The notes beneath the pieces were generated by a model. The model searched no databases and was not told where the DNA came from. It saw nothing but the letters and a program-made list of their open reading frames with translations. The translations under genes and the position numbers were made by a program. This document shows, in pieces, positions 1 to 11,976 of a stretch of 64,000 bases of DNA. Numbering within the stretch: position 1 is the first letter of the stretch; each line of letters opens with the position of its first letter. Source of the DNA: Homalodisca vitripennis (lineage: Eukaryota > Arthropoda > Insecta > Hemiptera > Cicadellidae); assembly GCF_021130785.1 (NCBI RefSeq), contig NW_025776838.1:1-64000 (forward strand), in the 5' to 3' direction.

Positions 1-2001
1 ATACCTGCACATATTCATTTAGCATAACATCCGTATGGAGCATCATACCTCTATCAATATACCAATGGATGATGTGACCCAATAATAAAGGTACGGCATT
101 TTTAGTTAATACTTCAACTAATGGAGATGATGTTCTTTCATTAATAAGTAAAAATTACACCTTCTGCTATATTAAGGAGTATTTCAAACCTAAATAGAAC
201 AATCTATCTTGTTATTTTAGAACACAGTCTATAAATAGTTATTCCTTCATCATTGTTTAGATATATCCGTTTGGATATAATGTTTGTTGATTTTTGTTTC
301 AGTTTATAACTTTAACAGTATTTTATTACTTTTTAATATTTTAAATATAATAATAAATTTATAATAATATAATAACAATTTTGTTTTAAGTTATTTATTG
401 TGCTACCTTCCTATTAAACCACAAAGGAACTATTTGTGCAATTGCTTTTTGGACAATTTTTTTAATTTGCAATTGTAATATTAAACTTTAACTTTTAATA
501 TCTTTTATTTAACGAAAAGGAAATTCCCTATTTTCATATTCTAAATTTTTCATCGATATCAATGCAATTAAATTGATGTTATTCATATTAAAATCACAAC
601 ACTATTAGGATTTAGGGCAATGATAATAATGTGTTATGATTTTTGCAATATATTTCTGCAATTAAATTGTAATTAGCTATTATATTTTTATCCTTCTATT
701 TGGTTTGCTTTGGCTATAAAATAATTTGGGTTTTACAATTAGTATATAAAAAAACCAAAATTTTGTTTGTTTTATTTATTACTCGTATATCACAGCTTCA
801 TATTTTAAAAAACATCTTTACAGAGGATATAATTTGGGAATTATTTTATTTCGCTATATACAATAAGTTCACAAGGATACAAAAGTATTTGAACAAAGCT
901 GGTTGAAGCAGGAAATAAGACTTTTGAAACCAAATGATATTGCTTTGCAGAAAAGCTCTTTCTTTTGTAATAACCTTGACATGTGTCCCCTAAATAATCG
1001 AAATATTGTCTGTGCATTGGAGGCTAACAGTACTCGTACAAATACAAGTTCTGAATGTTCTATACATTAATGTGAATGTTACAAACAAGACCTTAAACTA
1101 CTATAAAAATCTCTGTTTAGTAAATACATATACGTTTACATATATTTTATTTTAAGTTAGTATACTTCGTTTCCTAGTTTGTACATAATAATTTTTTTCT
1201 ACTCAATTATTTTGAGTTTTTCAATGATGAAAACCCTTAAAAAAATTTATTCGGTATTCCTTAACTTAAATATACTCAGTGCATATTTCTTCAATTTATC
1301 AATAATCTGTTTAACATTTTCTTACAAGAAACAATACATTTTTTTATAGGTAAGGTTTCTTGTATCTATTGCGAAAGTGATTACTGAAGAGTCAGGGAAA
1401 ACATATTAATTTTAGTAAAAGTGAAAAAAACCAGGAACAAAATTGACTTTATATAGAGATCGTTGATGGGGCATGCCCTTTTGTAGGATTTGGTAAAGTG
1501 CTAGCTAATATTTTTAATTTGGTGTCAAAGTTAACCATGATTGCCACAAATAAAAGTTTTAGAGTAAATTTTTGTTGAAAAATATTGCCAAAGGTCTTTT
1601 AATTATATTATTTATTCACCGATATTAAATCGAACGTAATGAATAAGAATGAATTTGGCAAGATGTTTCGAACTATATTTCATCATTAAGGGGTTACACA
1701 TTGAATTCAACTTCATTCCTGCATGACCAAGAATGGGTTCTGGTTCAACAATTGAATAGATCTTAGCGTAATTGAAGCTTACCACCTATTATCACAGCCA
1801 CTTAACTATCACTGACTCTTTTGTCTCCAAACAGAAACTTTTATGTATTCTATATTACTCCTTAGTTACTTAAAATTTAAAGTAAATAGCATTTGTACAA
1901 TATAGATATCTAATATAGTATAATATTTCTAACTAATAATAGGAGGGTATAGATTGAAACACAATAACTACGAATCATCTTTAAGTACAGTCACAGCGCT
2001 G

Positions 2002-2110
2002 TCATGACGTTGGTGCACGATTAGTAGTGTCATTAGTCCGCCATTGTTGACGTAATTGTAGAACTGAGCAATCGTTAAGTCAAGGGGCTGCTGTCATTAA
2101 AACAGACCAA
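2002..2110 (-). promoter_or_regulatory. Strongly conserved block with CRE-like and initiator-like motifs (A1)
   Basis: About 110 bases are almost identical in all three A copies and less AT-rich than the surroundings. The plus strand shows two TGACGT cores (near 2,004 and 2,048), the core of CRE/ATF-type sites. The minus strand has TCAGTTC, which fits the arthropod initiator, with its A at 2,065 and a GGACT element about 27 bases downstream, roughly where a DPE would lie. No frame is open for a useful distance. A minus-strand promoter is an inference; a short non-coding RNA or a recent conversion tract are alternatives. Confidence 0.3.
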
Positions 2111-4220
2111 TTCTCTGAACTTAACTCTGAAAAATTTTATCAATACTGCAACTCAGGTTTCATTTTAATTTATGTTTTTAGTGAAATATTCTTCATGATT
2201 TGTTGCAAGACTTCACCAAATGACGTGTTAATTAAACATATACAAATAAACAAATTATACTAAATGACCAACAAAGTGGTAAAGAACTTTTTACATTGAA
2301 AATTCACACAACATAATATACTTTTACTATTATAAAGAATTATTCGATGCTTTTAAATCACGCATTTTGTGTATGTTAATAATAGTTTATTGACTGTAGG
2401 TCAATCTTAAACGTAAAATGTTTGTAATATTTATAGTTATGAATTTTTGTGACAGTAAAAGTTTACCATTTTCAGTCATTTTGGTTACTCAAACCATTTT
2501 GAGTCCCTATAAACAAATTAGTTTCCATAGTTTTCTAGTACTTTATTAAAATAAATCTGATTTATTCATCTAATCCTAGATAAACATACCTACGAGACCA
2601 GTTAATAATTAGAATCGGCTTAAATTACAAATCCTTAAATCTGAAGTTATCTGACTGTTCATGTTAAATATGAAATAGATTTCCGAACATGAATTTCTAA
2701 AAGAATATACATTTATGTTAGAAAAATTAGTTTAGAGAACAAATTGCATATATAAAATATTATCTCTTTAATTTTATAAATTTGAGGTACTTATTCTTTA
2801 GAGCCGAACTTTGAAGTAGAAGTAAATAAAGCTACTTTCAAGGAGAAAAATATATTTGTCTAGAATTATTTTTACTCGAAATTAATCATCCATGTTTAGG
2901 CATAATATTATCCGTATTTTACTACAAAGAAATATCCTAACGTATTTATAAGTCAAATTTTGTGTATAAGTTACCGGACGAAGAAAAATAATTAATAGGT
3001 AATAAACAAAATTATTTAGTATTATTGTAGTTAATAAAATAGTTTCATTAAAATACTATTAAATGATTTATAAAACGCAAATTCATAATTTTATAATAGT
3101 AATATAAGTTTGTTACGTTCATTTTCTAATTCTGGCATAAGATTATAAAATAAATCCACTCAAACAGTGAAATTTGCAAATATAATCAATATAAAAAGAA
3201 TTAAAATATGTGTGTCATTCATTAAACTTTTTTCTTTGCCTTTGGTCTTGGGTAAAGTAAACATTACGAAATAAAATCAAGTTACATTTCTTATACAAAA
3301 ACTTTTTTTTAGGGAAACAATTGCCACTTTACTTTACCTTGAAAAAGTTTAATTTGGTTTCCAAACTATTTCATTATAGAGTTTTAAATAAACAAAAGAA
3401 ATAGCAGGACTTTATTTCGAGTCACCAATTAAACTGGTCATACTTTTGTTATCTTCCCCGAAGCTTCCTTTTCGTTATACTTCAATTAACAGAGGAAAGT
3501 CAAAAGAGAATTAAAAAACAATATTGTCTTGTGACGAATTTGTTTTTGGTTCGTATTCTATACCTTTTACAGAAGCATTAAATCCTCTATTACTTTTTGT
3601 TATAGAATATTATATTACTATCTTGAAATATTTTTTCATTATGTAAGTATATATGATTAGTTTATTTATTGTAATAATAAATAACGTTTAGTTCTCTCCT
3701 ATTTTATGTATTTAGTTTTAAGTTTAAATTGAAGTAGACTACATAGTTAAAAATTATATAGGTGGCTAATTAAAATAAAATCATTTATTTATTCTTACAG
3801 CTACTATAATATATGGAGTTGCCTAAACTAAATAAATGTATTCTAAGAAATTCATAATAATATCACATTTGAGATAAGAACTTTAATCAATAGTGAAATT
3901 TATGGCTAAGAATGACACTAAAAAATATATATCTTTGAAAATAAAAAAATGAACAGTCGTGCCGTACGGTAACTAGTTAGTAAATAATTTAAATATAACT
4001 AGCAAAGCCTATTGCTCGTAAGGCTCTAAAATGTTAATCTGTCTGTCAGTCCATAAACATTATACTAAACACTAACTGTTATCTTAAAAACCAAGTTACA
4101 TTATGGTGCATGTCATTCTATTGGAATTTTTACTGATCGTATGTGAATATTTTTCTATTGCTTCTTTGAATGATGACAATGGCAGCGAGACATTAGTAGT
4201 ATAAAATTACAGTGCCGGTA

Positions 4221-4300
4221 GCGCCAATGGCTGATCGGTCTAAGACGTTGGACTTTAAGTCTGAGTTAGAGATAGCGCGCGTTCAAATCTTGTCTTTGAC
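4221..4300 (+). pseudogene. tRNA-like sequence, Ser/Leu-like (A1)
   Basis: The segment has an A-box-like start (TGGCTGATCGG), a TTGGA/TCTGA anticodon-type stem held partly by wobble pairs, a longer variable region, and a B-box-like GTTCAAATC. The order and spacing resemble a class II (Ser or Leu) tRNA. The acceptor and T stems do not pair well, and the loop differs between copies (CTTTAAG here, CTTTGAG in A2 and A3), so it is unlikely to be a working tRNA. It could be a tRNA pseudogene or the head of a tRNA-derived SINE. Confidence 0.5.
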
Positions 4301-5109
4301 CCTTGCAATTTTTATCATAACCATCGACCTTGTACTGTATCAACTCTCACATTATTCTGTTTTATAAGAACTTCGCACAGGCCAGTTATCTTTGATGACA
4401 GGGAGAATAGGGCTTAAAAGGGGATCGGATTCTAGTAAAAAACATCTTTGGTCTCAAGAAATTTTAAAATACAACACACTATCAAATTTAACTCTAATAT
4501 CCCAGCACATGCAATATCGTTTTATGAATTAATTGAGTGTAGACCTTTACTATGTATACTCTGCCGTGAAAATTATCGTTATGAATACTAAGTTAATGTA
4601 ACACTCTATATCTCGTAAAGTGTATTCTGTAGACTTGAAATATTACTTGAAGCTAGATTTCTATATGGATAATTCTGTACAACGTATGCCCATCTAATTC
4701 TCCACCTATTATTAAAAGATTGAGAAAGGCTACATGTTTATAGTTTTGTATGCAATGCTAGCTAGGCCACATAGTTTTAGTTGTTAGCACTATTTTGTAA
4801 TTTCAAACGCTATAAAGTTAACTGTAATCCTGGAAAATAAAACAGACTCAATATACATCTGTGCGTGCGTGTGTATATGAGAACCTGACCAATGAATGTG
4901 TGACTCCACACGCATCCTTAGAAGGTCTGTCACGTTTCCTGTACATGCCAATTGTGTGTATTGAACGAGCGGAATTCTAAACGTATTTCGTGTTAAAACC
5001 TGTGTTTTAAAAAGTGTTTCTGAATTACCTTGCATGAATTTATTAGATTTAATCCAAGTTAATAAATATAGTATTCGAAACGTTTATTATGTACATTCAT
5101 AAAGCAATA

Positions 5110-5112
<3 letters not shown>

Positions 5113-5154
<42 letters not shown>
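5113..5154. repeat. (TA)n microsatellite, only in A1
   Basis: About 20 TA units. The matching places in A2 and A3 have no such tract. Confidence 0.95.
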
Positions 5155-5160
<6 letters not shown>

Positions 5161-6768
5161 TGATACAAAATAAAATGTTTATGACGGATTACATTGGTAA
5201 AGATTCCTTTTTAAATTCATAGAGAAAAAAATACATCCCTCCATGGACAAACAATATATGACTTCATTCCTATCAATGAAATTATTTATTAATGCTCAAC
5301 AAAACTCCATATTTGGCCATACACCTTCATAAAATTCCACCCTTGTTTTTAACTATGTTGAAAGCATACATTTTTGGACTTGAATAATATATTTCGATAT
5401 ATCTTCATACTATTTTGTTCCCATTACATTGGATTTCATAGCAGTTTGAAATAAAATTATAAATACCTTGTCATCATAAAATGATGTTAGTGGTAGTAAT
5501 GTTGCGTGACAAATAAATAAAATTTTAAAATGCATTTAAATTGTTTACATTTAGTTTACCAATTTATTTATTTAGTGAGTTTCTCGATACATGGCTTTTT
5601 ATACAAAGAATATTAAAAAATATTATTTAAATAATTTATAAAAATATTTCTTTTTTAAATAACTGCAACAGAATATGTTTTTTCTTTCAGCTCAAATGTA
5701 TAATAAAAGTAGTTCAATTTTGCTGTTACTTCTCGGTATGACAATTTACACTAAACATAATGAAAGATGTAGCAGACACATTCAAAAAGGTAGAACAGTT
5801 CCATCGCAGTGTAAATGTCGGCTATAAGAGATTAATTAAGAAGAATTGTATGGTAAAGTAGCATTATAAAATATATAACTGATTACTTTATATTCCGAAT
5901 AACACATATTGCTATACCTTACATCCAAAATGTTTGCATTTTTTTATTGTCCCAATATGTAATAGATAAGTTTTTTAATAATAATAAATTAGACTAATCC
6001 GTTCGTTTAAAATTTGTTATTAAAAATGCCTTATTTTCCGCTGAAAGAAATTCCAAACTCTTTAGCTCGTATATTATTTTTAACTTTAGATTACTTATTA
6101 AGTACCTTCGTAATTACTCGAAAGTCTTTCAAATATTTCATGCTATTTAATAAAAAAGGTCCATCGATTTCAGTAACATTGTATAAAATTGTATACTATA
6201 GCTAGAAAACACTAAGCCTAACGAAGCCTAAAATCGAAGTCACTAGCTTTTTATTTTACTTGCAATGTTATATATTATGAAATTTACCGTAATCCATTAA
6301 AACAACAAAGAAACAAACTCAAACGTATAAAAGCTTCATTTAGCACAGCATGACATTTTAAAATTGTAACTGACTATGACCAAAGAATAACAACAAATGT
6401 CTACTATCACGTGTTAAATTTTTTATAGGTTGATATGATTATTATTCATGACATTTAAATGTGATTGTAACACATTTTAATATCTGTTGAGTAAGAAGAA
6501 AAAATTGTTTTAATGTTTAAAAATGTGTAGTCAAGAGATATTTATAAAATAGATCGATTAATGATGTAAAACAGGGACACTAAGAACGCTAATGTACAGT
6601 TTCAGTACAATCGGTTCAGTGGTTTTTACGTAGTTGAGTAACACATTCCCACAAACAAAAAGAGACACCATTAAAGTTGTTATACTCTAGTATAGAATAA
6701 TACAACTACATTCTCCACAAAACTTTTGTATTGTGTAAAATGTAATTCCAAAACTTCACATAACTCAC

Positions 6769-6854
6769 AGGGGTCGTTTCATTGGAGAATTAATCCAAGT
6801 AAATAATACACAGATATTGTCCGCAGGAGGAGTTATTGCGCAGCACGGTACCAT
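6769..6854 (-). CDS. Candidate first exon inside a conserved block (A1)
   Basis: On the minus strand an ATG at 6,854 sits in a good start context (ACACAATGG), opens 28 codons beginning MVPCCAITPP and runs to a consensus donor (CCCCT|GTGAGT) at 6,769. The frame is open in all three A copies (A2 and A3 at about 35,410-35,500 and 56,175-56,265). The enclosing block, 6,740-6,965, is about 97% identical between A1 and A2 while flanks are far more diverged. Against coding: most differences between copies change the amino acid, and a second frame is open in A2 for 60 codons. The block may be a promoter or UTR instead. No family recognised. Confidence 0.25.
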
Positions 6855-7242
6855 TGTGTATTTTTACAGAAGGGTTATAATGTACCGCTAACAATGACAG
6901 AACGTCGCTGCGTCTGATTAAATTTTGATGAGTTTGTCAGGCTACTGTTTCAGTTTTTTCATAGATGTTTGTGTTCATTTCCGGTTAAAACATGTATGAA
7001 TATATGAAGAGCTGGAGATATATCATTAATTCTTGTTTCTGAATAGACAACATAGGTACTAAATGACTATAATGATTATTGATGATTAATAAATTAAATT
7101 AATTGAGCCCTTTTTTCTATAATCTCAATTAAAACCATTTTCTTTCTTTATTTATATTTTGGGACGTAGATTTGCCTTACCTAAAAGTAAGGTAATTTTA
7201 TTTTTTGTTGCGCTTTACCCTATCACTCTATGGCCTCTTCCC

Positions 7243-7260
7243 GTATATATATATATATAT
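7243..7260. repeat. Short (TA)n tract (A1)
   Basis: About nine TA units. The same site has about 30 units in A3 (56,656-56,716) and essentially none in A2 (near 35,900). Confidence 0.9.
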
Positions 7261-8098
7261 TGTCTGTCTATCTACGAGCATGGTATCTAAGTAATGATTA
7301 GACCTAAAACACTTATTTCATTGAGAATTTTAAAAATTTTCTTATAAATAACCAGGATGATGACAACAAAAAATTCCTACAAAGCACACTTTTGTAACAC
7401 ACTAAGTATAAATTGATAACTTAAAATGCAACATAGTAACCCATATTACGATGAAATGAGGTATGAACTTTACATTTTGCACTCAACCACAATGAAATCT
7501 GTTATGCGATACTTCTTGCAAATAGTATAGCTTTTAATAGTATAGGTACTCTGTGTACGTCAATGGACAAACTTGTATTGTATACAGTATTCACACACAA
7601 GTGAACTGAAAAACGTAAGTTTATTTCTACATGTTATATCTGCGTTCCTCAATAGGTGACTTTCAAAATATTGAAATCCTGGTAGTTAAATAATATTTTG
7701 ACTCAGTAATGAATAATTTATATTAATATAACTTTAGTTACTTTTTTAGAAGTCATAAATAAAACTATATATAACTTGGTCCAAGGGTATTATAAGGTAA
7801 GCAAGGTCATTCTTGCCTGTAAAATGTATTTATTTGGAAGGCTCAAAGAAGCATTTTCCAAAGTGGAACATACTTACATAATTCATGGTCAGTGAAACAT
7901 ATAATGGACTCTATATAAGAAAAAAGCACAACCAAAATGTTTATTTCAGTTTGGAAAAACAGAAAAATTTCTGGGTTTGTACATTTTAAGCACAGGATAT
8001 TTAAAATACCACTATAACTGCAAAATGACGGATGTAAGGACGGGATCACTTTGTGAGGAAGTTTTGGAGGAGATTTGAAGGATACAACGCCATCAAAC

Positions 8099-8171
8099 CT
8101 GCCCTAATGGTATCATCCATCACTTGAACTGCTCTGGAATACTTAAACTGAAATTGTCTTCTGATATTTTC
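8099..8171 (-). CDS. Candidate internal exon, unknown family (A1)
   Basis: The minus strand shows an acceptor (GACTCTAG|GAA at 8,171), an open frame containing RAVQVMDDTIRA, and a possible donor (GGCAG|GTTTGA) after 8,099. Without that donor the frame runs to a TGA at 8,046. About 83 bases (roughly 8,077-8,155) are identical in A1, A2 and A3, even though A2 is diverged around it. The motif MDDTIRAG resembles MDEAIKRG in the candidate exon at 11,837-11,976, hinting that the two encode related segments. No protein family recognised. The phases and the gene to which it belongs are inference. Confidence 0.3.
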
Positions 8172-8533
8172 CTAGAGTCATATGTCATATATGTAAGTAC
8201 ACGACTTTAGTTTACTTCTCATATTCTTTATTTAATACAACTGACTCCATTCATCATAAATACAGTTATAATAATCAAGACGGTTATATGCAATACATTC
8301 AACAATGTATTGAACTGTAATAAATATACTATAATATTTTAGCAAAACTCAACACATATACGTGAAAGCTAGGGTTTTATTCAAAAAATACTTGCCAACT
8401 AACGGCTTACTTTATAAAATATTTTAAATAATCAGGCTAGTTGAAAAAACTATAAGTTTTATAGTATATATAACTAAGTAATATAATACTAGCATTTATT
8501 ACACATTAATTACTAACAAACTTCTGTAACAAA

Positions 8534-8627
8534 CTAATTCTTTACACACAATGGTCTTAGTGTAGAGGTTTGCGTGTCCTGTCCAGTAGCTTGCTGGATA
8601 TTGTACATTGATTGCAATAGACAGTAT
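8534..8627 (-). CDS. Candidate terminal exon, unknown family (A1)
   Basis: After an acceptor (TAGCTTAG|A), one base completes a codon and 30 codons follow (including QQATGQDTQTSTLRPLCV) to a TAG at 8,534. AATAAA lies about 35 bases beyond. The A2 copy (37,382-37,475) and A3 copy (58,018-58,111) have the same length, acceptor AG and stop position, with only a few substitutions. The phase fits the candidate exon at 9,154-9,191, which leaves two bases. This is the best-supported minus-strand exon of the A segments. No family recognised, and chance cannot be excluded at this length. Confidence 0.35.
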
Positions 8628-9153
8628 CTAAGCTAGATAGCATCCCATTTCGTTTTTTCTTCTTAAAAACAATTACTACACACATTTTTCAATTGTATTT
8701 ATGATTATAAGAATAAATAATATATTTTCTTTTTAAATATAAATACTAGATTTTAAAACTTAAATACGCATTTAAAAATAACATGTAAAATAATTTTAAT
8801 GCTCAACATTTTGTAATGAGTGCCAAAATATGAATTTCATGTTTATATTTTTAGAATACAGATTACTCAGATCTTTTTTAGTATGAGTTATTTACCTTAA
8901 TGTCAAATAGTTGGCTTTTAAATTTATACGGGCATTTTTATTTCATTCAATTATGATGACAGGCAGTACATAAAATGTACAAATAATATTTACCACTTAT
9001 AATTATGTCAATGTATATTATATCGTTATACGAAATAACAATATAGACATTTGTTTTAATTTACAACTATACAATTCGTGTGAAGCAAAAATATTACCCT
9101 TCTAAAGAGTAAATAAGGCAATACCAGGAGTGGTATAGTGTAATTTTACTTAC

Positions 9154-9191
9154 ATTTGGCAAACTAGTAGCGATTTCCAGTGGTATCTTTG
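9154..9191 (-). CDS. Candidate very short internal exon (A1)
   Basis: A strong minus-strand donor (CCAAAT|GTAAGT) ends this segment at 9,154. With the acceptor ATATTAG|CAA at 9,191 it holds 12 codons plus two bases, and the two bases join in phase with the exon at 8,534-8,627. An alternative acceptor (GCCAG|ACT at 9,207) gives an 18-codon exon in another frame. A3 keeps the same sequence and donor (58,646). A2 has a weaker GTAACG donor and a stop in the alternative frame. Which reading is right, if either, needs transcripts. Confidence 0.28.
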
Positions 9192-9831
9192 CTAATATAT
9201 ACTGAGTCTGGCTTTAGCAATAGATGCCTTATGGAACATTTAGTGTAGCTACAGTGTTTCAATGGCCTTATAATTGTTAAGTAGTTTGCAATAATTATTT
9301 CAAAACATTATTCCTACAGGACAATACTGTTAAAATATATACCTGTGATTTGGGTTATTTGAAGTCAAGAAATTGTAAAGTTGGCATTCTGATATCAAGT
9401 ATAAAGTGCTCATATACTGTGGGGTAATATGTATAACCTATCTCTCCCGATGCCGAGTGTAATTTAGAAAAAACAGTTGAAATTTACAGACATAAATTTA
9501 GGTAACTTTTAAGCTCATATAATAAAGTCAGTTGGGTCTAATTGAATAAAAATTATTTTATTATTAATTAAAAACTTTTTTTATTTACTGGTATAAACGG
9601 ATTGTACAGGTTAAGCGATGGGGTAACAAAGAGATAAGTCGATTTTACTGTTACTCTCTATTTCCAGTATTTGTGCATTTGGTGAAAGGTTTATTGAGGG
9701 TCCCAAACTGTTACAGAAACAATAAAATAACTATTACATCTAAAAAGGAGATTAATTTAGAGAATACAAATGTATTTGGAAAGGATAAGAGAGCATCTGT
9801 ATTTTATAAAAGATGTATTCAGGATCTCCAC

Positions 9832-9877
9832 CCATGCAAGGTAACATCACAACGATGGGATCAGTGGTTAAAGCTGT
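9832..9877 (-). CDS. Weak candidate internal exon (A1)
   Basis: On the minus strand, after an acceptor (TTTATCAG|ACA at 9,877), a frame containing TALTTDPIVVMLP runs to a possible donor (GCATGG|GTGGAG). A2 keeps the frame with conservative changes. A3 has one extra base that removes the donor. The plus strand is also open here for 81 codons in A1, so strand and frame are uncertain. Confidence 0.18.
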
Positions 9878-10751
9878 CTGATAAATTGCAAACATCATTT
9901 AACAGCAGAGGTAGTTAAATAATGTCTTATTTGGGAATAAGATCCCTAATTCACCTCAAAAGCACCATTTTACTAATTTATAACGTTTACACATACATAC
10001 CTCCTCTTTACGCTGAAATAATTAAGTAATAAAAGACAAGCCCATCTTATCTAAATTATTTTAATCCGAAGGATGTTTTAGAAAACTAATAATATTTTAA
10101 ATATTACATGAGTAATGTGCCATGTTTCATGGAAAATTATTGTTGTTATCATGATATATGGAGTTGATTTTATGACTTGTATAACATCTACCCTGATTTC
10201 CAAAGAATTCTTAATAATTCCTATGAGTTAAAAAGTTATTCTCTGAAATATTTAACTTGTTATTTTAAGTCAAGTTTTGTAAATTTCCTATTCATTGTGC
10301 GCAGTAGACTACAATAGACATTTTCTATTACAGGTACACAATGTAATAAAAAGCGCTCACAATAGCCTTTAGTGGACGGGAATGTGTATACATTTAGTTA
10401 CATTCACTTTTTTACGTTCCAACAGTTCCTTCGTACACCATATAGTCTATGGAAAATTCTACTGAAAACAAATAGAATACTATGAAATAATTTGGATGTA
10501 TAAATATTTTTCGACGTAGATTTGTATACAATTCGAAATGAATCTTTTTCCAATAAATATTATTACAACAAATAATTTTACTTTTGTAATTTTTGTTTAA
10601 AGAATGTTGTGTAAATGCCGTGCATGAAACCAACGATAATGCTGGATTTACCTTATAGAACTTCAATCTTGGGCCATACGATACATTCGTTTAATTCTGC
10701 ACAAAGTATGCTTTGTAGTATAGCTAAGCAAAGTTCCATTGAAATACTTAC

Positions 10752-10805
10752 ATCATCAATGAATTTTGTAAAGGAATTGACTTTGGTCAAGGCCAAGACT
10801 ACTAG
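10752..10805 (-). CDS. Weak candidate internal exon (A1)
   Basis: A consensus donor (GATGAT|GTAAGT) follows 18 codons containing LVVLALTKVNSF on the minus strand. The acceptor (GTTTAGTAG|CTA) is poor. A2 has a stop and A3 a one-base deletion in this frame. The long run of hydrophobic residues could be part of a signal or membrane segment, but the evidence is thin. Confidence 0.2.
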
Positions 10806-11836
10806 CTACTAAACGATCTTCAACTAAAACGTGCTTAATACGTTTATAGCCATAATATTTTTATAGTAGCGTCTATAAGTTATCTGGTGTAATTATATAG
10901 TAAATGGTACTAGAATTAAAGATCCCTTTTTATTTTTTATTTATTACTTTAATTATATGGATTTTTAAGCGGTAAGCTATTATGGACTTTGTTAAATATA
11001 TTGTAATAGCTTTTAATAGTTGTTTAAATGACTGATGTATTTAAAATCGGAATATAGTAATTAAACTAATAAATGATATAACATTTCATCATTATTGTTA
11101 CTATTCAATTTATAACTTAAATGAACGTACCTGTATGAATTAATATTGTTGGAACGTATTTACAATGCAAAAGACGAATTGAAACATGAATTAAAACGCT
11201 TAAAGCCTACCAAATTTCAGATGTTAAATTTACAGAACAATTAATGGTACAGTTTATAACTTTGTTGCTGTAGTTTTTATGTTCTTTTCCATCTAATGTT
11301 CGTAATTAAACATAAACATTTACACCTAATAAATTATTAAACATTTAATTAGTTAAACTATAGCAGTTCAGTGAATACTTAATGAAATGTTTAGTTATGT
11401 ACTTATTAATGCATAAAATCACATATTCTATGATGGTGTCGTCAAAATAAGAGAAGAATTAAATGGTTAACTAATAAAATATCTGTTTGTTCCCAGAATA
11501 GCTAATCCTTAGGTTAATGTGTGAAGTAATAGTCTTAATTTGCAGTTGAATTTGGAGCTTTAGTCTTTAAGTAACTATTTTCTGAATTCTGTTGAATTGA
11601 AAGAAATTAAAGGTTTCTTCAAGTGTAGGTCTAATTCTTATGTAATCTTAAAATCCAAAAAAATATGTAATAAAAGCATACAGCAGTATTCTTGCAAGAC
11701 CTATTTTATTTTGAAACTACCCGAAAAGTTACAATTAATAAAACATATAAATTACGCCGACATGAAATGAGTAACCTTTCTGATATTTAAATGCATATAA
11801 TGGTAAGGGGCTTTTATTCATTATAGCAAGAAACAC

Positions 11837-11976
11837 CTGGAAAGCTGAGGAAGGAAGTTTTTGTTGTAAATGGAGAGTTTCAACCAAGTCCCCTCTTTTA
11901 ATGGCCTCATCCATCATAAGTGAAGCAGCCTGTGATTGTTGTAGTAAAGCCGTTGGGAGCAATATCACAAGAAAGT
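11837..11976 (-). CDS. Candidate internal exon, unknown family (A1, open)
   Basis: Between an acceptor (CACAACAG|AC at 11,976) and a good donor (TTCCAG|GTGTTT after 11,837) the minus strand is open for 46 codons, starting FLVILLPTALLQQ and including MMDEAIKRGDLVETL. The first part is hydrophobic and the rest looks helical. The exon ends in phase 0, which suits the next candidate at 9,191. The A2 copy has an in-frame TGA plus two extra bases. The A3 copy is frameshifted and has lost the donor. If real, A1 is the only undamaged copy in view. No family recognised. Confidence 0.35.

Noticed and set aside
4221..4300. Functional tRNA gene.
   Set aside because: Acceptor and T stems pair poorly, and the loop sequence differs between copies.
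4790..5035. 81-codon minus-strand ORF, also 81 codons long in A3 (54,326-54,571).
   Set aside because: Counting codon differences between A1 and A3 gives about 15 amino-acid changes to 6 silent ones, as expected without selection. The A2 copy has an internal stop.
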